From Platycnemis pennipes (taxonomy: Eukaryota; Arthropoda; Insecta; Odonata; Platycnemididae), in assembly GCA_933228895.1 (NCBI GenBank), contig OW121854.1, positions 54,478,609-54,542,608 on the forward strand: DNA of 64,000 nucleotides, written 5' to 3'. Position 1 is the stretch's first letter; every line of letters starts with the position of its first letter. Made by a program: the position numbers and the translations under genes. A model generated the notes under the pieces. That model was not told the origin of the DNA and made no database searches. It saw only the letters and a list, made by a program, of their open reading frames with translations. Below are positions 38,030 to 51,081 of the stretch, in pieces.

Positions 38030-38600
38030 TGACACGCCCGATGATCTCGCTCCATTTTCTTTATCTATTACTATATTCCCCCCTCTTTCTCTTTCTCTCT
38101 TATCCCCTACCCTTTCACAATCTTTTCCACGCTCAGTCACACTCTCTACCGGCAAAACTCTACCCCTCCTACCACCAGCAAGACACACAAGCCCTCCGTT
38201 CGTTCTCCACCACATTTATCCCTCTTCCCTACTCATTCCTCTCCTGACTAGCGTCTCTCCCCTTCTACGGAGCTCTCTGGCAATTTCTTTGACTGGGGTT
38301 GGAGGTAAGGGAACGGCGCGCCACCTGGTGCCGTGCGGCTCACCTTTTTCCAACCTTCCGCTCGCCTTCATTTGCCAACCACACCCTCACTTGCACATCC
38401 AGCTCCGATCCTCTCTTTCCTCTACGTCTCTACCTCTCACTCAAGAAGGCGTTCACACGCCGAGAGAGCCTCGCAGCCGTGCATTCGATTTAGGCACGTT
38501 ATGTGACGCATTTCCCACGGGTTCCCACAGTGGAATTCCGATAGTGACGTGGCCGAGAGTGTGACGTTCGTGAAGCTAATATTACGCCGGCAGGGATGGG
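38030..38600. other. GC- and pyrimidine-rich island
   Basis: The plus strand is C/T-rich at 38040-38270, then CpG-rich to about 38600. Several short frames overlap in different phases (38029-38247, 38289-38564, 38299-38493), none recognisable. One of a series of similar islands in the intron. Confidence 0.4.
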
Positions 38601-38734
38601 TGGATGGGCGTTATTTTTCATCCAGCCGATGAAAAAAAGAATCGATCCAACTCAGTCACCTGCACCCGTAGGTAGAGTCGGAACGTATGAGCTGGCATAG
38701 GAATGAACCAGGTATGCATATTATAAAACCTGCA

Positions 38735-39035
38735 CGAAATGAACACGCCTCCGATTCTAAGGGCTTGGGTTTGGATTCCGGCTCTGAGAGTGATTTTTCA
38801 TAATTCCTTAGTGCATTATGAAGGCGTTCATCGGTATTCGTCCGTTGGGAATACGTTAAAACCTAGACTCCTTACGCCTTTCTTTAAGAGTGGGAAATTG
38901 CCGAGGCCATGTCGCTCTCAGTCATTCCCCCCAACTGGAACAATGCCTACCTTTATCCCCTAACTTATCTAATCTAAATGGTGTAATTGCTCCACTCTAT
39001 TGGTTCTATCTCCCTAATAACTTTACCACGGTAAG
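38735..39035 (+). mobile_element. SINE-like element with a degenerate tRNA head
   Basis: A degenerate box B, GGGTTTGGATTCC (38767-38779), is preceded by CGCCTCCGATTCTAAGGGCT and followed by CGGCTCTGAGAG, a tRNA-like layout. About 70 bases later GTCCGTTGGGAATACGTTAA (from about 38839) resembles the conserved central domain found in many animal SINEs, which carries a GACGTTAAA-type core. The element appears to end near CCACGGTAA at about 39034. Copy number cannot be judged from one window. Confidence 0.5.
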
Positions 39036-41065
39036 CCCAATATGTTTAGAAAAATTGGAAGAATTCATGCTGAAATGTGTAATTTGATTCATTGCACCAG
39101 ATGGGTTGCTAACTTTCTACATCAGTCTTAATGGAGGACGATACATAGGAGGACTATTATAGTTTGTACATGGGCTAATTTAAAAAAAACAAGTAAATTG
39201 AGAGACTGATTTTCGTTAAAGTGGATAATAAACATTAAATGGCTTGAGTTAACATCGTTATTTTAATCTTCAAGGCAATCACATTGCACATTTGAAGGAT
39301 TTTGTCCCAACTTTGCCAGAAGAATAGAATCCCAGTCCGATTGTTCATAAACCAATTTTGATTTGTCATTAAAATTCAAGGCAAAGAATGCACATGAATT
39401 CGTCTGATCTCAATATTAAATTAAGAATAATGTATTTTATTGCGCATAACGGTCATTTGAAAACAATGCTTTGCCAAGGCTAGATGAAGCTAATCAAAAT
39501 TTTCTAGTTTATAATGACTTATAAAATGGCTTATGCCGGTATTAGATGGGAAGAGGACCATACAACTGCATCCTAGCAAAATTTATCAGATTCATTAAGT
39601 GTTTCTCTTCGAGCATTACGCCACATGCATTACATTCACTTTTGTTGAGATGATTGCCAATGCATGTGAATTAAGTTGCAGTTCCCATGCATCAGCTTTA
39701 TAATTTTCCTTAGCTTGCCAATAACCTATTTATGCAATAGTATTTGCATCTTCTAACAATAATAAACCCAAAAGTTTTTTTTCCTTAATGCAAAACTGTC
39801 CTTGCCTTCATTCATGTCGTAGTTTACCAATATGAAGTCAGTGTTTTTATAGATTTGTTAAATAGTTTAAAACGGCAATATATTAAGGTGCGAATTAGAA
39901 ACGTTTAATTTTCTTTAAAGCCATTTAAACACCTATTTTTTCATTTCAGTTGCTGGAAAGAAGGGTTTTCCAGAGTTGTTATGGACGTAAATTTCCTCCG
40001 TACGCAATGGCTTTGAAGCGTATTACGCCTCTCAGAGTGCATAACTCTCCACTTAACCTTACCCAACTCTATGCAACGTTCATGTCCTACCTTTCTCGTA
40101 TTCGCAGTAATCATTAGCGGCCGCCGTCTCGGAGGGGAAATAGAAAAACTGTAAACGACCTTAATCTCCGCTAGAAATTACTTTGTACGAGGTGTTAATT
40201 AACCATTTATTCCCCATGAGAGGCAACACTCAACAACATATAATTAAATTTGTTAAAATATTTACTCTGACCTAATTTCAGCTGCGTAATTACATCCAAG
40301 GCCCAATTACTCGTCGTTAATTTAGCAAAAATAAATGGGAAAACTTTGAACGACATTTTTTTTCCTTTAGCTCTCTGATTAGTGGCAAAAGACTAGGGAA
40401 ATTAATTTTAAATTTTAAACCTTTAAAATTTGCTTATAAATATACATATTAATAACTTTTTTGGCAAGGAAAGGCAAGGAAAATAATCGTAATAATTATT
40501 TTACATTATTCACCATTACATTACACATGGAACTTATACTTATGACTATACAGAGAATACTATAGGTATGCATTAAGTTTATTAAAGCTATTTCATTATT
40601 CACTACACATAGTTACGAAGAAAATAGAAACGTTAGTGAACTACTAATGATATAAAATCCGCTGAAAAATAGTGTAAGCTTCATGTTTCCATTCCTTTGA
40701 TAGAAGTTATTGTTTTATGAAAATCAATTGGAAAACCTATACATTAATGATGAAGCTAGTTCTAATCTCAATACTTTTGTGTGTGGTTCTGTCAAACAGA
40801 AAAAGCAAGATTGAAAATTCCTATACATGTCAGAATTCAGTCGCTTTGATGTTATTCATTCAAGAATAACTACGATCGTAACGCTGACATTAATTTAAAT
40901 TGTAATGCACATTTTCACCAATTTCTCAGAATATTCGGTTCTATCTTAGCAGAAAAACGTTATCTTGACACTAAATCAGCTTTAAAATAGAAATTTAATT
41001 TGATAAAGTTTTTTTTATGCATACATAAATTCATTTATAAAGCTTTCCGTCGTATTGTCTTAACA
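39036..41065. other. Intron DNA, AT-rich, no gene seen
   Basis: No open frame of note, no repeat array and no RNA gene recognised. Confidence 0.55.
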
Positions 41066-41069
41066 TTTT

Positions 41070-41660
41070 ATACTCAGGACGCGCCATTCTCCCTCATTCT
41101 CTCGGACTCTATGGTGTATTTCTGCCCTTCAAAGTCCGAGGGATATTCCAACAATGACAGGGTCACTCGCTCTGGAAAACACAACTCGACCCTTTACCGC
41201 CAACAACCTCAAATTTCCCATTGGGAACAAAGAAAAAACAGCTGATCTCACATCCAGTCTCATATTGAATGTCACTTCCTTTCTTCCGCCACTTTAGCCA
41301 CAAACGTTTCCCACCCTCCGGTACGCACCCACCACCCCTCTACTGTGGCAGAAAACTCGCTACCCAACTATTTATTCCCCAAAACCCTCAGGGCCTCCCT
41401 CTCCTCTCTTCTACCCGTTTTTTATGTCCTTTCCCTTTCTTTCCCACTCCCTCGAAACACGCATGCGATGCCGTATTTCTCTCGGCCGTGCGTGATCCAG
41501 CTCGAGTGCGTTTTTTTATGTCCCGGCATTACGTGCCCTTCAGCCCCGTTGTGGAACGTTGGGGGTGGATGAAATGGCGTAAAGGGAGCTTTTGGGGAAC
41601 TCCTTCCTCAGTAGGGGCTCAGGAGGTGAGTTTTTTTTCGCAGACAACCCCAGGATAAGC
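41070..41660. other. GC- and pyrimidine-rich island
   Basis: Contains a 129-codon plus frame (41269-41658), rich in Phe, Pro and Ser, that I do not recognise, overlapped by another frame (41345-41572). A consensus donor, GAG|GTGAGT, has its GT at 41627-41628 near the end of the island. One such six-base word is expected by chance in this much sequence, so it is weak evidence for an exon. Confidence 0.3.
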
Positions 41661-43335
41661 GCACGAGACGCCTGCTGACATAACACCATCTAACATCGTT
41701 CCCACTTTCTGCACCTTTACGTTGCAAAACAATACCGTTCCTGTCCCTACCAGCTCTTTCACTCATGTCGCCTTCCATACCTTACGTCAACTCTTCCTCT
41801 TGTCACTATTTCATTTACGGTTCACCCTCCTGGTCACACGGATGACCTCAAAAACATTCTACATTGGTTTCACACCCATTGATCCGTTCACTCTTTACCG
41901 CCTTTTTAACGTGTAGTTTACACACCACCAAACCCTCCGATACCTGACTTTGCAGCCAGATGATCCTTATAGGAGTGAGAATGTGTTTCGTAAATACGTA
42001 ATGTAAACTCGATCACGTCTTCGAAAGTGTTGGGGCAAATGTATATGTCTGCTAACGTAAAAATCCTTTTGTAACCCAGAAATTATTTTACTATCCCATG
42101 ATAAGGAATCTATGAGTTTCCTTAAGGCTTTATATTTCTGGTAAAATGCTTGAATAATATCTAATGGTTCGAGCTAAGAAAATATCAGAGGGAATTGAAA
42201 ATAATCTAAAATGGGATGGAGTTACGATTTTAAAATATTCATTTTAGTGAAACGCCAGTGAAACACTGCACTTGCGGTTTACTGGATACTCTTTAATGGT
42301 TTAAACGCACGCCTACGTATTTGATGAGGATGTATTATTAAATGCCTCTCAACTTCATCCTCAGAAAGCAAATTAAACTTAGTACGTGTTTTGCCAAGAG
42401 GTTATTTAACTTTCATTCCTCATCATCCAGAAGGCACGGGGAATTAAAGAATGGACAAGGTGAACTTTAATATAAACCGTGACATATACCGCATTCATAT
42501 CATTAATATTGGTAAAAGGTTACCAAGTTATAGTTAGCCAATACATTTAGGCTGGTAAAATTTAATGTTTCACTCTTTTCTGGTTAAATTATTTTCGTTA
42601 CTCTGAGGGGAAACGTAAATAAGAGAAAATTAGTAGATATTTCTTCTTCCACATGGTGTTAACTAGCGAAAAAGTACAGGAATTCAAACTCTTTACTTAT
42701 TGAGACACCTAGTACCCTCATATTCCCCCATTCATTCATTCATATAGCCTTTTCTTTAGGTAAAACCTTATGATAGAGTTCCAGATATAGAATAAGTCTT
42801 CAAGACCGACATTTCCTAGCGGTGTCAGTAGAATACGCCAGTAGGATGACGGTATTGAATCTACTTTTATTGATATAAGTATATACGTGCATGTTCATAA
42901 GACCAAAATAGCCTACAATGTCATTCATACACACTCTTCATGAGACAAATATTTTAAATATATTCTCTGAATTTATTTGGCATCGCCCATGACCAAGAAC
43001 CGTCTATCGACGTTCAAGGGAGGCGGGCCACTATTGGCTCATGCAGCTCTATGATATGGTGAATAGATATTTTGGTAAAGGTTTTTATGCAAATACAGTT
43101 GAGATAAATGTGAATCTGCTGTTTTTTCAGAGGATGCAAGCAAACTAACCCTAGGCAGCCGCATAGTAAATTAAATTTAATACCTACTGCCAATGTAAAC
43201 TAATAAATAGTACAATTCACATTGTAATTGTTATCAGGTAAATAGAATGAAGCCGGAACTTCCCCAAAATTCTAAAGTTATTAAAATTGCCTACCTTTGA
43301 AACATAGTGCAACAATATCTCAATTGCTTGTGATC
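41661..43335. other. Intron DNA, no gene seen
   Basis: A pyrimidine-leaning tail of the island runs to about 41920 and then becomes AT-rich. No gene or repeat recognised. Confidence 0.5.
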
Positions 43336-45000
43336 CTTGCTAAGAATTACTACAGCAACTAGTAAGGAGAGTAAAACATCAAAAATTTTCGGCACCCACA
43401 GCTACAAATACCCCAGATCGCAACGTAATTCACGATATGGTGCAAGCGCTTTGAAATCGAATTTTTCTCTCGTAAGTCCAGCTCACCTTGTAACGTCAAG
43501 CTACGACACCGTCCACAAACCATATCTCCTCTCATGGCTAAGCTTCCTTCAGGAGAGGATGGCAATTTTTTTCCAGCGTGTGGGTTCTCGTGAGCCGGAA
43601 TACAAATTTAGTGTGTCCCTCATTTCCTTTTATCCTGCCCGTCATCAGCTGCTTCCCTCCCTTTCCTTATCTCTCCCATCTCTATCTTCTTTCCCCTTAT
43701 CCCTTCCACTGCAATCCACTTCCAGCAACCTTTTACCCTTCGCGGACCCATTGTGCTCCTCACCCCATTGTGTAGAAAGATGGCAAAAAATTATACGTGT
43801 ACGTGCGTATGAGCGAATGTGGGGCAGACGACGTCAGCGAATATCTTTCCGCCATAAAGGCCACACGCGCGTGTGTGGCAACCGCTCCGCTCATAGCGCG
43901 TACATAGCAAAGCACCATAGTCCGGCCCGCACCGCCAGCATCTGCATCCCCCAGCCCTTCCCGGCCTCACTTCCCTCCATCGCTCTTGTTTTACGCCGTT
44001 TTGAGGGGACAGCGCATGAAAGGGGCGGGGACTTCAAAGGGCGACATTTTTCCCCGAAAATAAAATAAAAAGCAAAAGCTATACGAATTGTTTGGGGCGC
44101 ATGGCGTTGTGCTCGGATGTTTTCGAGAGAGGTTGAGAGAGAGAGAGAAGGGTGGGAATAGAAAAGAAGGGATAAGTTTAAAGAGCGAGGAAGGGAAAAA
44201 ATTCCATATACGTACGCACGGAAGTGAACCTTTTGAGGTGGGTCACAATTTTTTTCCCAGGACGGATGCCATGACTTCGTTGGTTGAACGCTCTTCCAGA
44301 GGACTTCCCTGCAACGGCGGGCCGATTCGGATTGCCTACCTTCTAGGGAAGGATTGGGGAAGAGAAGACGGGATAAGAGAATGCAAGGGGCTGGAGGAGG
44401 GGGGAAGGGGTGTAGGAGAGAAGCTTTAATTGGATAGGACGTGCTGCCACTATCGGAAGAGTTCAAGACGCACCCCCCAGCTGATGGTGTAGAGCACTCG
44501 TTTTCAAAGGAATAATAAAGATGTCGCGATACTCTTTTCCATTAGCGAACGCATTGGACGCCAGATCGATGTTTTTGCGAGCACGGGAGTGAAGTGCTTT
44601 CATAATGTCTCCTCTTGCTCTCGAACTTAAATTTCACGCCGCATATTCGAAGCCTCTGCTTCCGATAGGAGCTGTGGGGGAAGGAAAAAACGTGTTTATT
44701 TTACGAAAAAATGAATTAACGGAAGGAAAATCCTTCATCAAGAGCCGATGAGATTCAATTACTGCATCATGTTTTTTCTTTCTTTTTGAGCGTTAATTTC
44801 CTCGCCCTCTTCCCCTCTCGGCCCGTCTCATTCTCTTCCCTCGCACACCCCGTGAAGCGCAGTCACGCCATGCTGAACCACCAACTTATAACCTTGTCAC
44901 GCACGAGCGAACCCAGTTTCCAGAATGCTTTTAGAGTCTATCTTGGGAGAAAATAAGGGCGCTCCAGTCAGCGGCACGTGTTCGGCGCACAGACTTAGTG
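43336..45000. other. GC-rich island with a long unrecognised frame
   Basis: GC- and CpG-rich DNA with a plus-strand frame open from about 43337 to a stop at 44068. The first true ATG in it is at 43559, giving 170 codons. The translation is rich in Ser, Pro, Leu and Arg with no known motif. Frames on the minus strand (43891-44466) overlap it. A (GA)7 run lies at 44135-44148, and GAGAG words are bound by GAGA-factor-type proteins in insects. Possibly a regulatory island. Confidence 0.35.
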
Positions 45001-45499
45001 ATGTTGCAGCTTAACTGAGTCCAATGGGAACGACAACAGCTCTTGTTATTTGCAACAAATATTTAAGACATTTTACTCCGGAAATTTAAATAAAATACAT
45101 CAAAAATGCTTCACTTCACGTCATAGGAAGTAGTAATGATTAATAAAATAAAGATAAATATGTGTTTGTTAAAATATTATGTGTAAATTTCATTGTTACC
45201 TGTGATGAACCATGTGAAGGTTGGTTAAGATCAAGTAATCCCTAATTATTTTCGCCATCGACCCATTCATTAATTTCCAGCTTTGTATACATCCCCTCGA
45301 ATTTGAATTTGGATCTAAACAAATATCTTGTGTCGCGTTAAGGGTCTTAACTGAGTCTCAGACAGTAGGTTGTAAATATAATTTCCTATTTACATATAAT
45401 GAGATCCACAAGAAAATCCAAAATTACTTTGTAATTGGCCTATAAATACGTCAAATTGATTCATCTGGGTCAATATAGATCATTTTGAGGATCCATGGT
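45001..45499. other. Intron DNA, AT-rich, no gene seen
   Basis: No recognisable coding or repeat signal before the LINE 3' end. Confidence 0.5.
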
Positions 45500-46112
45500 T
45501 TAGATAGACACGATTCCATTTAGCGGGGTCTACGTATCTAGAAAACCAGCTTAGCCATACCATGCTTAGCAAAGTAATTTCTTCTGGGAAAATTTAAGGA
45601 GGGACATTTCATTAATGACGTTAATCATATATTGCTGGCTCCGACTTATTATGGTAGGCTCAATAATTCTAATAAAATTAAGGAGATAGATTGCAGTATG
45701 GACAGGTTTAAAATGTCATTTTTTCCACGTACTATTCGAGATCAGAGCGTTAGACATCGCTTAAATCGGAAATTATTATAGAGGTAATATTCAGAGTAGG
45801 TCGATAGTATTATCTATTTCCTGAATTTTCAAATCAATGTGTTACTCGCATGCATTTGTCTTAGCATTCCCTGGATTAATTTTTTTGCATGCATGAGTAT
45901 CTATTAAATTGGTGTTGGATTTCAAGAAATGCATGGTATTCGTGGGTGTACCCTCCATGATTGGGATTTGGTAGTTCTTTTTTTCCCTAATTGCTTTTAA
46001 AGTGTTGTGTTTCTTTTGTTTGTTGTGTCATCGTTCCTGGTGTGGAAGCACCCGCTGCCACACGTCCTCGAGGTGGTTTGCAGGGTATGTCGTAGATAGA
46101 TAGATATAGATA
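45500..46112 (+). mobile_element. LINE 3' end (jockey/CR1-like C-terminus and tail)
   Basis: A plus-strand frame from about 45584 to a TAG at 45779-45781 reads ...DVNHILLAPTYYGRLNN, then DRFKMSFFPRTIRD. The pattern PTYYG...DRFK.SFFPRTIR is the familiar C-terminal end of many insect LINE reverse transcriptases, ahead of the stop. Just upstream the frame is shifted by one base. An untranslated stretch follows, then CTCGAGGTGGTTTGCAGGGT and a (TAGA)n tail at about 46093-46110, the usual 3' end of such elements. The upstream two-thirds of the element are missing, so it is a dead 5'-truncated copy. Confidence 0.8.
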
Positions 46113-49100
46113 TTAGCCACTATCCTGGTTTTAGCAAATGCGCCTAGGGATCTTCAAGTATTATGTTCCTTCCTGACACGTGGAAACCTGAAGTTTGAAT
46201 GCACTCCTTACGGCTTTCAAGTTGAGATTTCACATACTGCCTAAATGTGACGTAACGTTAAAAAATATCGGGATTCAAAACTGAACCTAAAGGGTGAACG
46301 TTACAACCCATGCTTCTCCTATGACTCAGTTTGGTACAAAAGCATTCGTTAATTAAGCTCGTATTAATGATTTATTATGACGGATAAGGGAAATATTGAT
46401 CCCAAATTCAGTTCGTTACTCCCCAAAATAAATAAAATTTTATCCACAACATAAAAAAGGTAATAAGCACTAATTTACTATTTAGCCACAAATGGTTACT
46501 TTATTCTCCATTTATGAGGCCTGGGATGTCGAGATGAAGCTACTTATTTTCTTATTCACTCACTTTTAATGTACATGACTTTCAGTATAGCATGTACATA
46601 CGTCAAATTCTACTTTATACGAAAATATTCTAAATACGTACTTCCTCTTTTCTTTGCAGGCAGAAAGGCCGTTAGCATTTCATTTTTCAGATATACAGTC
46701 TCGACCACGCCCGATTTAATTGAAACATATACTCATTTTGATCAGACGCATGATAATCTGCTTTGATATTTTGAAAGTCTCCGTCTGCGACCCTCACAGA
46801 GCCATTCAAAACGCAAGGTATTTGAAGAAATTATTTAACCAAACTACAATTGTGTGTTGATGCTTGCTAATACCGTTCATGGACGTTATACGCACAACCT
46901 CCCTTGCGCCTATTCCACTCATATGAAATCCGAAAAATACTACGGCACCTATTAAAACAAACGATGACCGTTTAGCATCAGGATAAGGGACTTTAAATTA
47001 AGAAAAGATGATGAATCAATTTTCACAATTATGCGTGACTCACATATTTACTTATATAGCTAGCAAATTTGAATAGCCGTACTGTTTACTTCTGCAACAC
47101 TAAACGCAATCTACTTCAACTGAACCTTTTCAATAGCAAATGAATTATTAATTAAGAAAAGTAGACACATCAGGGGAATGGAATGTTCGAGAAATAAAAG
47201 GGGTATTAGGAATACAACATTGAAACGCCATATCTAACTTAAAGGATATTAATGATAAAAATTAAAGTAATTATAATATTAATTAAACTCTAATACGCTA
47301 TATTCAAATCGTTGAGGTACACTTGAGGTTCATTTCATTTAAGACGTATACCGGAAGAGAGTATAACCGGTATAGTATATCCAAGATAACCATATAATGG
47401 CCAGTTATTTTTATGATTCCACCTAAGAAATTGCTGTTGCAATCAACTGTATGCTTGTTTTGAACGTTTTTATGATTTTTTAAAGGAAACTACGCGAGTA
47501 CTGCGCTCCTAACATGCATATTTTAAAATATCACGATAAAGTTAATGAAAACTTTACCATACATGAATATATCATGTTACTGGCTCGTGGTTGATAATTA
47601 TTTCCCTAGCATTTGATTTATTGGTCGTTTCACCAGTTACTCGAAGCTAGAAAATGTTAGTGATGCTATAATAAGTCATTTTAGTTCTATCACTCTTCAT
47701 TTAGTCCGAATTGGTATAAGAAGCCAATTGTGCGGAGAGATTTTGTAGATTTTGCACGTCCCCAATTTCGTTCACTGTTTTGTGGTCATAATCCTCATTA
47801 TAAGCTTCTTTCTCCGAGAAATATTCATTTATGGTATAATGGAAATTAAAGAAAATGACGACACATCTCTAATTGGAGTGCAGTATTAACGTGCATCATT
47901 ATTCAAATTTTATGAGCGTAGTAGCATGGGAGCCTTAGGATATGGGCCTGATAGGATGTACCTGATAGGATGTGAAGCCTATAATTTTAAAGGTAAAATT
48001 TAATTAGAATTAAGGCAGTAAAATTGTTATGATAAATATGGTAGCATTTTTCCATTATCATCCTTTTTATTTAATGTGCAGAATTCAGAAAAAAATAGAA
48101 GGTAGAAAAGCATTGATGGATGATTGAGGCTTTGCATTGCACCTAAAGCATAATGAATCTTTAAAATGGAAATATATTTGGAGGGGAATTGTATAATGTG
48201 AATATCAATTATGGATAACATATTCATGGATAAATAGCACAACTTTTGAAAGTACCTACTACACAAACCGTCTATATGAATGGTATCTTTTTTCGAGAAA
48301 TAATTCATGTCAGAAACATGCATAGAACAACTAGTTTAAAAAAGACCTCTTAAAAAATGATTGTGGTCCACACTCGACTGCAGAAAACATCAAAATTTTG
48401 CCATCCAAAAATCATGCTTGACGCCTGAATGTAGGTAAAAAATAAAAGGTACATATATAATTCCACAGTCTATCATGAAGGAAAGAATATTAACATTAAG
48501 AAAATGAGTCGAAAAAATAAGAGTACTTATTTACTAAATTAACTCACAGCGCCAAAACGATTTCCTCGAATGCGAAAAACCTTGCAACAGGTTCATATCT
48601 TCTAAAATCATGAATTCACTTTATACTTTTGGAAATAAATATTTATATTAAGAGCGATAAAACTAAGCTATATAGGACTTAGTTATTTATAATTTGAAAT
48701 TTCATTTTTTTTATTTTCTCAATTAAAACTTAGCAAACCTTGGTATGATAAAACTTGTTTGTGACATTTATTGGTATTTTAGCAGTTACAGATATCCTAT
48801 GATCTTGCTCCTTTTACTTTTAGGATCTTCATAAAATAAACATTTCACAGAAAATATTCTGCAACGGATATGTCACGCAATTTCAAGTACAAATGTAAAT
48901 GTTCGCAGTTCTAATACATCAGTTTTCAATTCAGCCATTTATAGATTATCTATCAATCTCGTTCTCTTATGCATGCAATACAAGTAATAAAATCTTTTAC
49001 TTTCATTAATCAGCTTACGAAGTAATTTATACACAGATTTCTGGCACGTAAGTCCTATTTTTACCTGAAATGTCCTCCTGACAAAATTTTCCAGAAAATG

Positions 49101-50102
49101 AAATTGCAAGACAGATTCTAGTTGTTACCTTGAATTTGTTTTAATATGGCATTTTCAGGAAATACTGAACTAGTTTCATCATAAATATATATTTTCAAAA
49201 ATAGAAATAACATCATACTATGTACATCATAAAAGGTTTTGCCTATCTAGGATTCACTCGGAAATCGAAAATATTCATCACCACACCAAATTAGAGCGGA
49301 AAATGAGACAGAGATGACAGAAGAGAGAAGTCAATAGCCTAAAAAAATATCTTGATCTTGAACTTCAGCCCTCAATTATATTCTTCTATATACCAAAATA
49401 ACACTAAAAGCCACCACAAATTTTGAATGGAAAGAGTATTGAATTTACAAAAATTATGATGTTGGTATGCAAAGAAACTAGTCCGTGTGCAAACAGAACT
49501 TTTTGCAGTCGAGCAGACTTCAAACTATATTCAAACTAGGGTATTTCAAACCAATATCTGCATTCTATCCGGTCTCTGATTCAAATCAACTGCACTTCAC
49601 CGCAAATGGAAATTGTTTGTCTGCATTCACTCACTCTTCGACGAGGGCTTCTACGCACAAAATAACAGCAATTTGATTCCAAGCAGAATTCATTCATCTT
49701 GATAATTCTAGGTGTATTCAAACGAAGGCATGCAACGTTCAAAAACATATGTAATAGTTATTATTGAAAGGAAGGTATTCAAACTCCATTGATATCATGG
49801 TGTAAAAAAATCAATGGGGATTCAATTTTATATTGATCTCCTTTGACCTTAATGGTATCTTGTATACAACAAGTGTGAATCCGTAGGAAGCTCTTGTAAA
49901 TACACATATGATATTTCTAATTGCTCGTGACTTACCAATTTCTCTCCTTGGATCTTCAGCTTCGATGTGTTCTTACGTGTAACTGTTAATATATAAGTTC
50001 CGCTACCAGCCAAACAAACATCTTTACAGGACCTGAAGTGATTAAAGAAAAATGGAATTACTACAAGTGTGGTCACCATTTATGAGGAAGTTCTGTTAAA
50101 TA
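46113..50102. other. Intron DNA, AT-rich, no gene seen
   Basis: Only chance frames of 62-98 codons. No known repeat or RNA gene recognised. Confidence 0.55.
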
Positions 50103-50645
50103 TCTACATCTACATAATACCCTGCAAGCCACCACAAAGGTGTGCGGAAGGGGGTGAATTCTCACCAAACATGCTCTATATATCATACATTTAAAAGGAT
50201 TAGTATTAATATATTAGTCTAAACTGCATTACTTAAAAAGATAAAAATAGTACTAAAATAAGCATGCAAAAACGTGCTGTTAGTTGGGTTAGCTTCAAGT
50301 CCTTTTACCAACATGCAACTACCTATGTTATAGATTGATTCACTCGTTTTGGGCATATATACCTCTATTTAGGAAAAAAGGACATTTTGAATCTGTCAGT
50401 ACGGCAATCAATTTTTCTGATATTGTAATTATGGTGCAGTCCACCATAGTAAGTTGGGTTTCGCAAAATATTTTTAACGTCATCACTGAAAATATTATCT
50501 TGGAATTTATTTAAGAGATTAAGTCTAAATTTTAACATGCGATCTGACAATGATTCCCATTTTAATTAATTTGATAGACTGGTTACGCTAATATAGTTAT
50601 CGTACAGTCCTTTAACAAATCTTGCCGATCTTCGCTGCACACGTT
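50103..50645 (-). mobile_element. LINE 3' end, same family as 45.5 kb, opposite strand
   Basis: Minus-strand translation gives VQRRSARFVKGLYDNYISV (about 50575-50640), a stop, then SDRMLKFRLNLLNKF, then DVKNILRNPTYYGGL and DRFKMSFFPK (50365-50550). These blocks are the standard C-terminal region of insect LINEs and match the copy at 45.5 kb almost residue for residue around PTYYG and DRFKMSFFP. Its tail on the minus strand reads GGTGGCTTGCAGGGTATTAT followed by GTAGATGTAGATA, equivalent to the tail of the other copy. It is 5'-truncated and dead. Confidence 0.8.
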
Positions 50646-51015
50646 TATGTAGAATGATATAGGAAATTCAAAACTAAAAATTCCAAAGGGCAATCTAGTT
50701 CTCATTTCCTTTCGGTTATAACAATAGTATCATTTATTAAACAGATAAAAACCATCAATTCAAGTGTAATATTGTTTATGTAGATGTGAATAAATGTTTT
50801 CAGGCGCAATATGGTGGGAGGTAATCATCACGGAGAAAAAAAAAACTTAAAGAACTCCACAGAGAATTTTATTCTGATGACCCAGGCATCGCAACAGCCA
50901 TCTTTAGATCCAGGCCTGAAGATGATACAAAGTGTCAATACCCGGGTTGCCTAAATAAAATATACTGTTAAGTCCACTTTGTCATTTTCATTTTCCGTTC
51001 TGTTAAGGATCCTGT
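50646..51015. other. Intron DNA, no gene seen
   Basis: AT-rich sequence without coding or repeat signal. Confidence 0.5.
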
Positions 51016-51081
51016 TTGGAGCTAATTTGGAGCTAAAACGGAGCTAATTTGGAGCTTTGGAGCTAATAATGGAGCTAAAAC
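51016..51081 (+). repeat. Short imperfect tandem repeat of TTGGAGCTAA
   Basis: The word GGAGCTAA or a one-base variant of it occurs six times within 66 bases, with spacers TTT, AAAC, TT and TAAT. Unit length varies from 8 to 12 bases. Probably a degenerate minisatellite. Confidence 0.75.
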
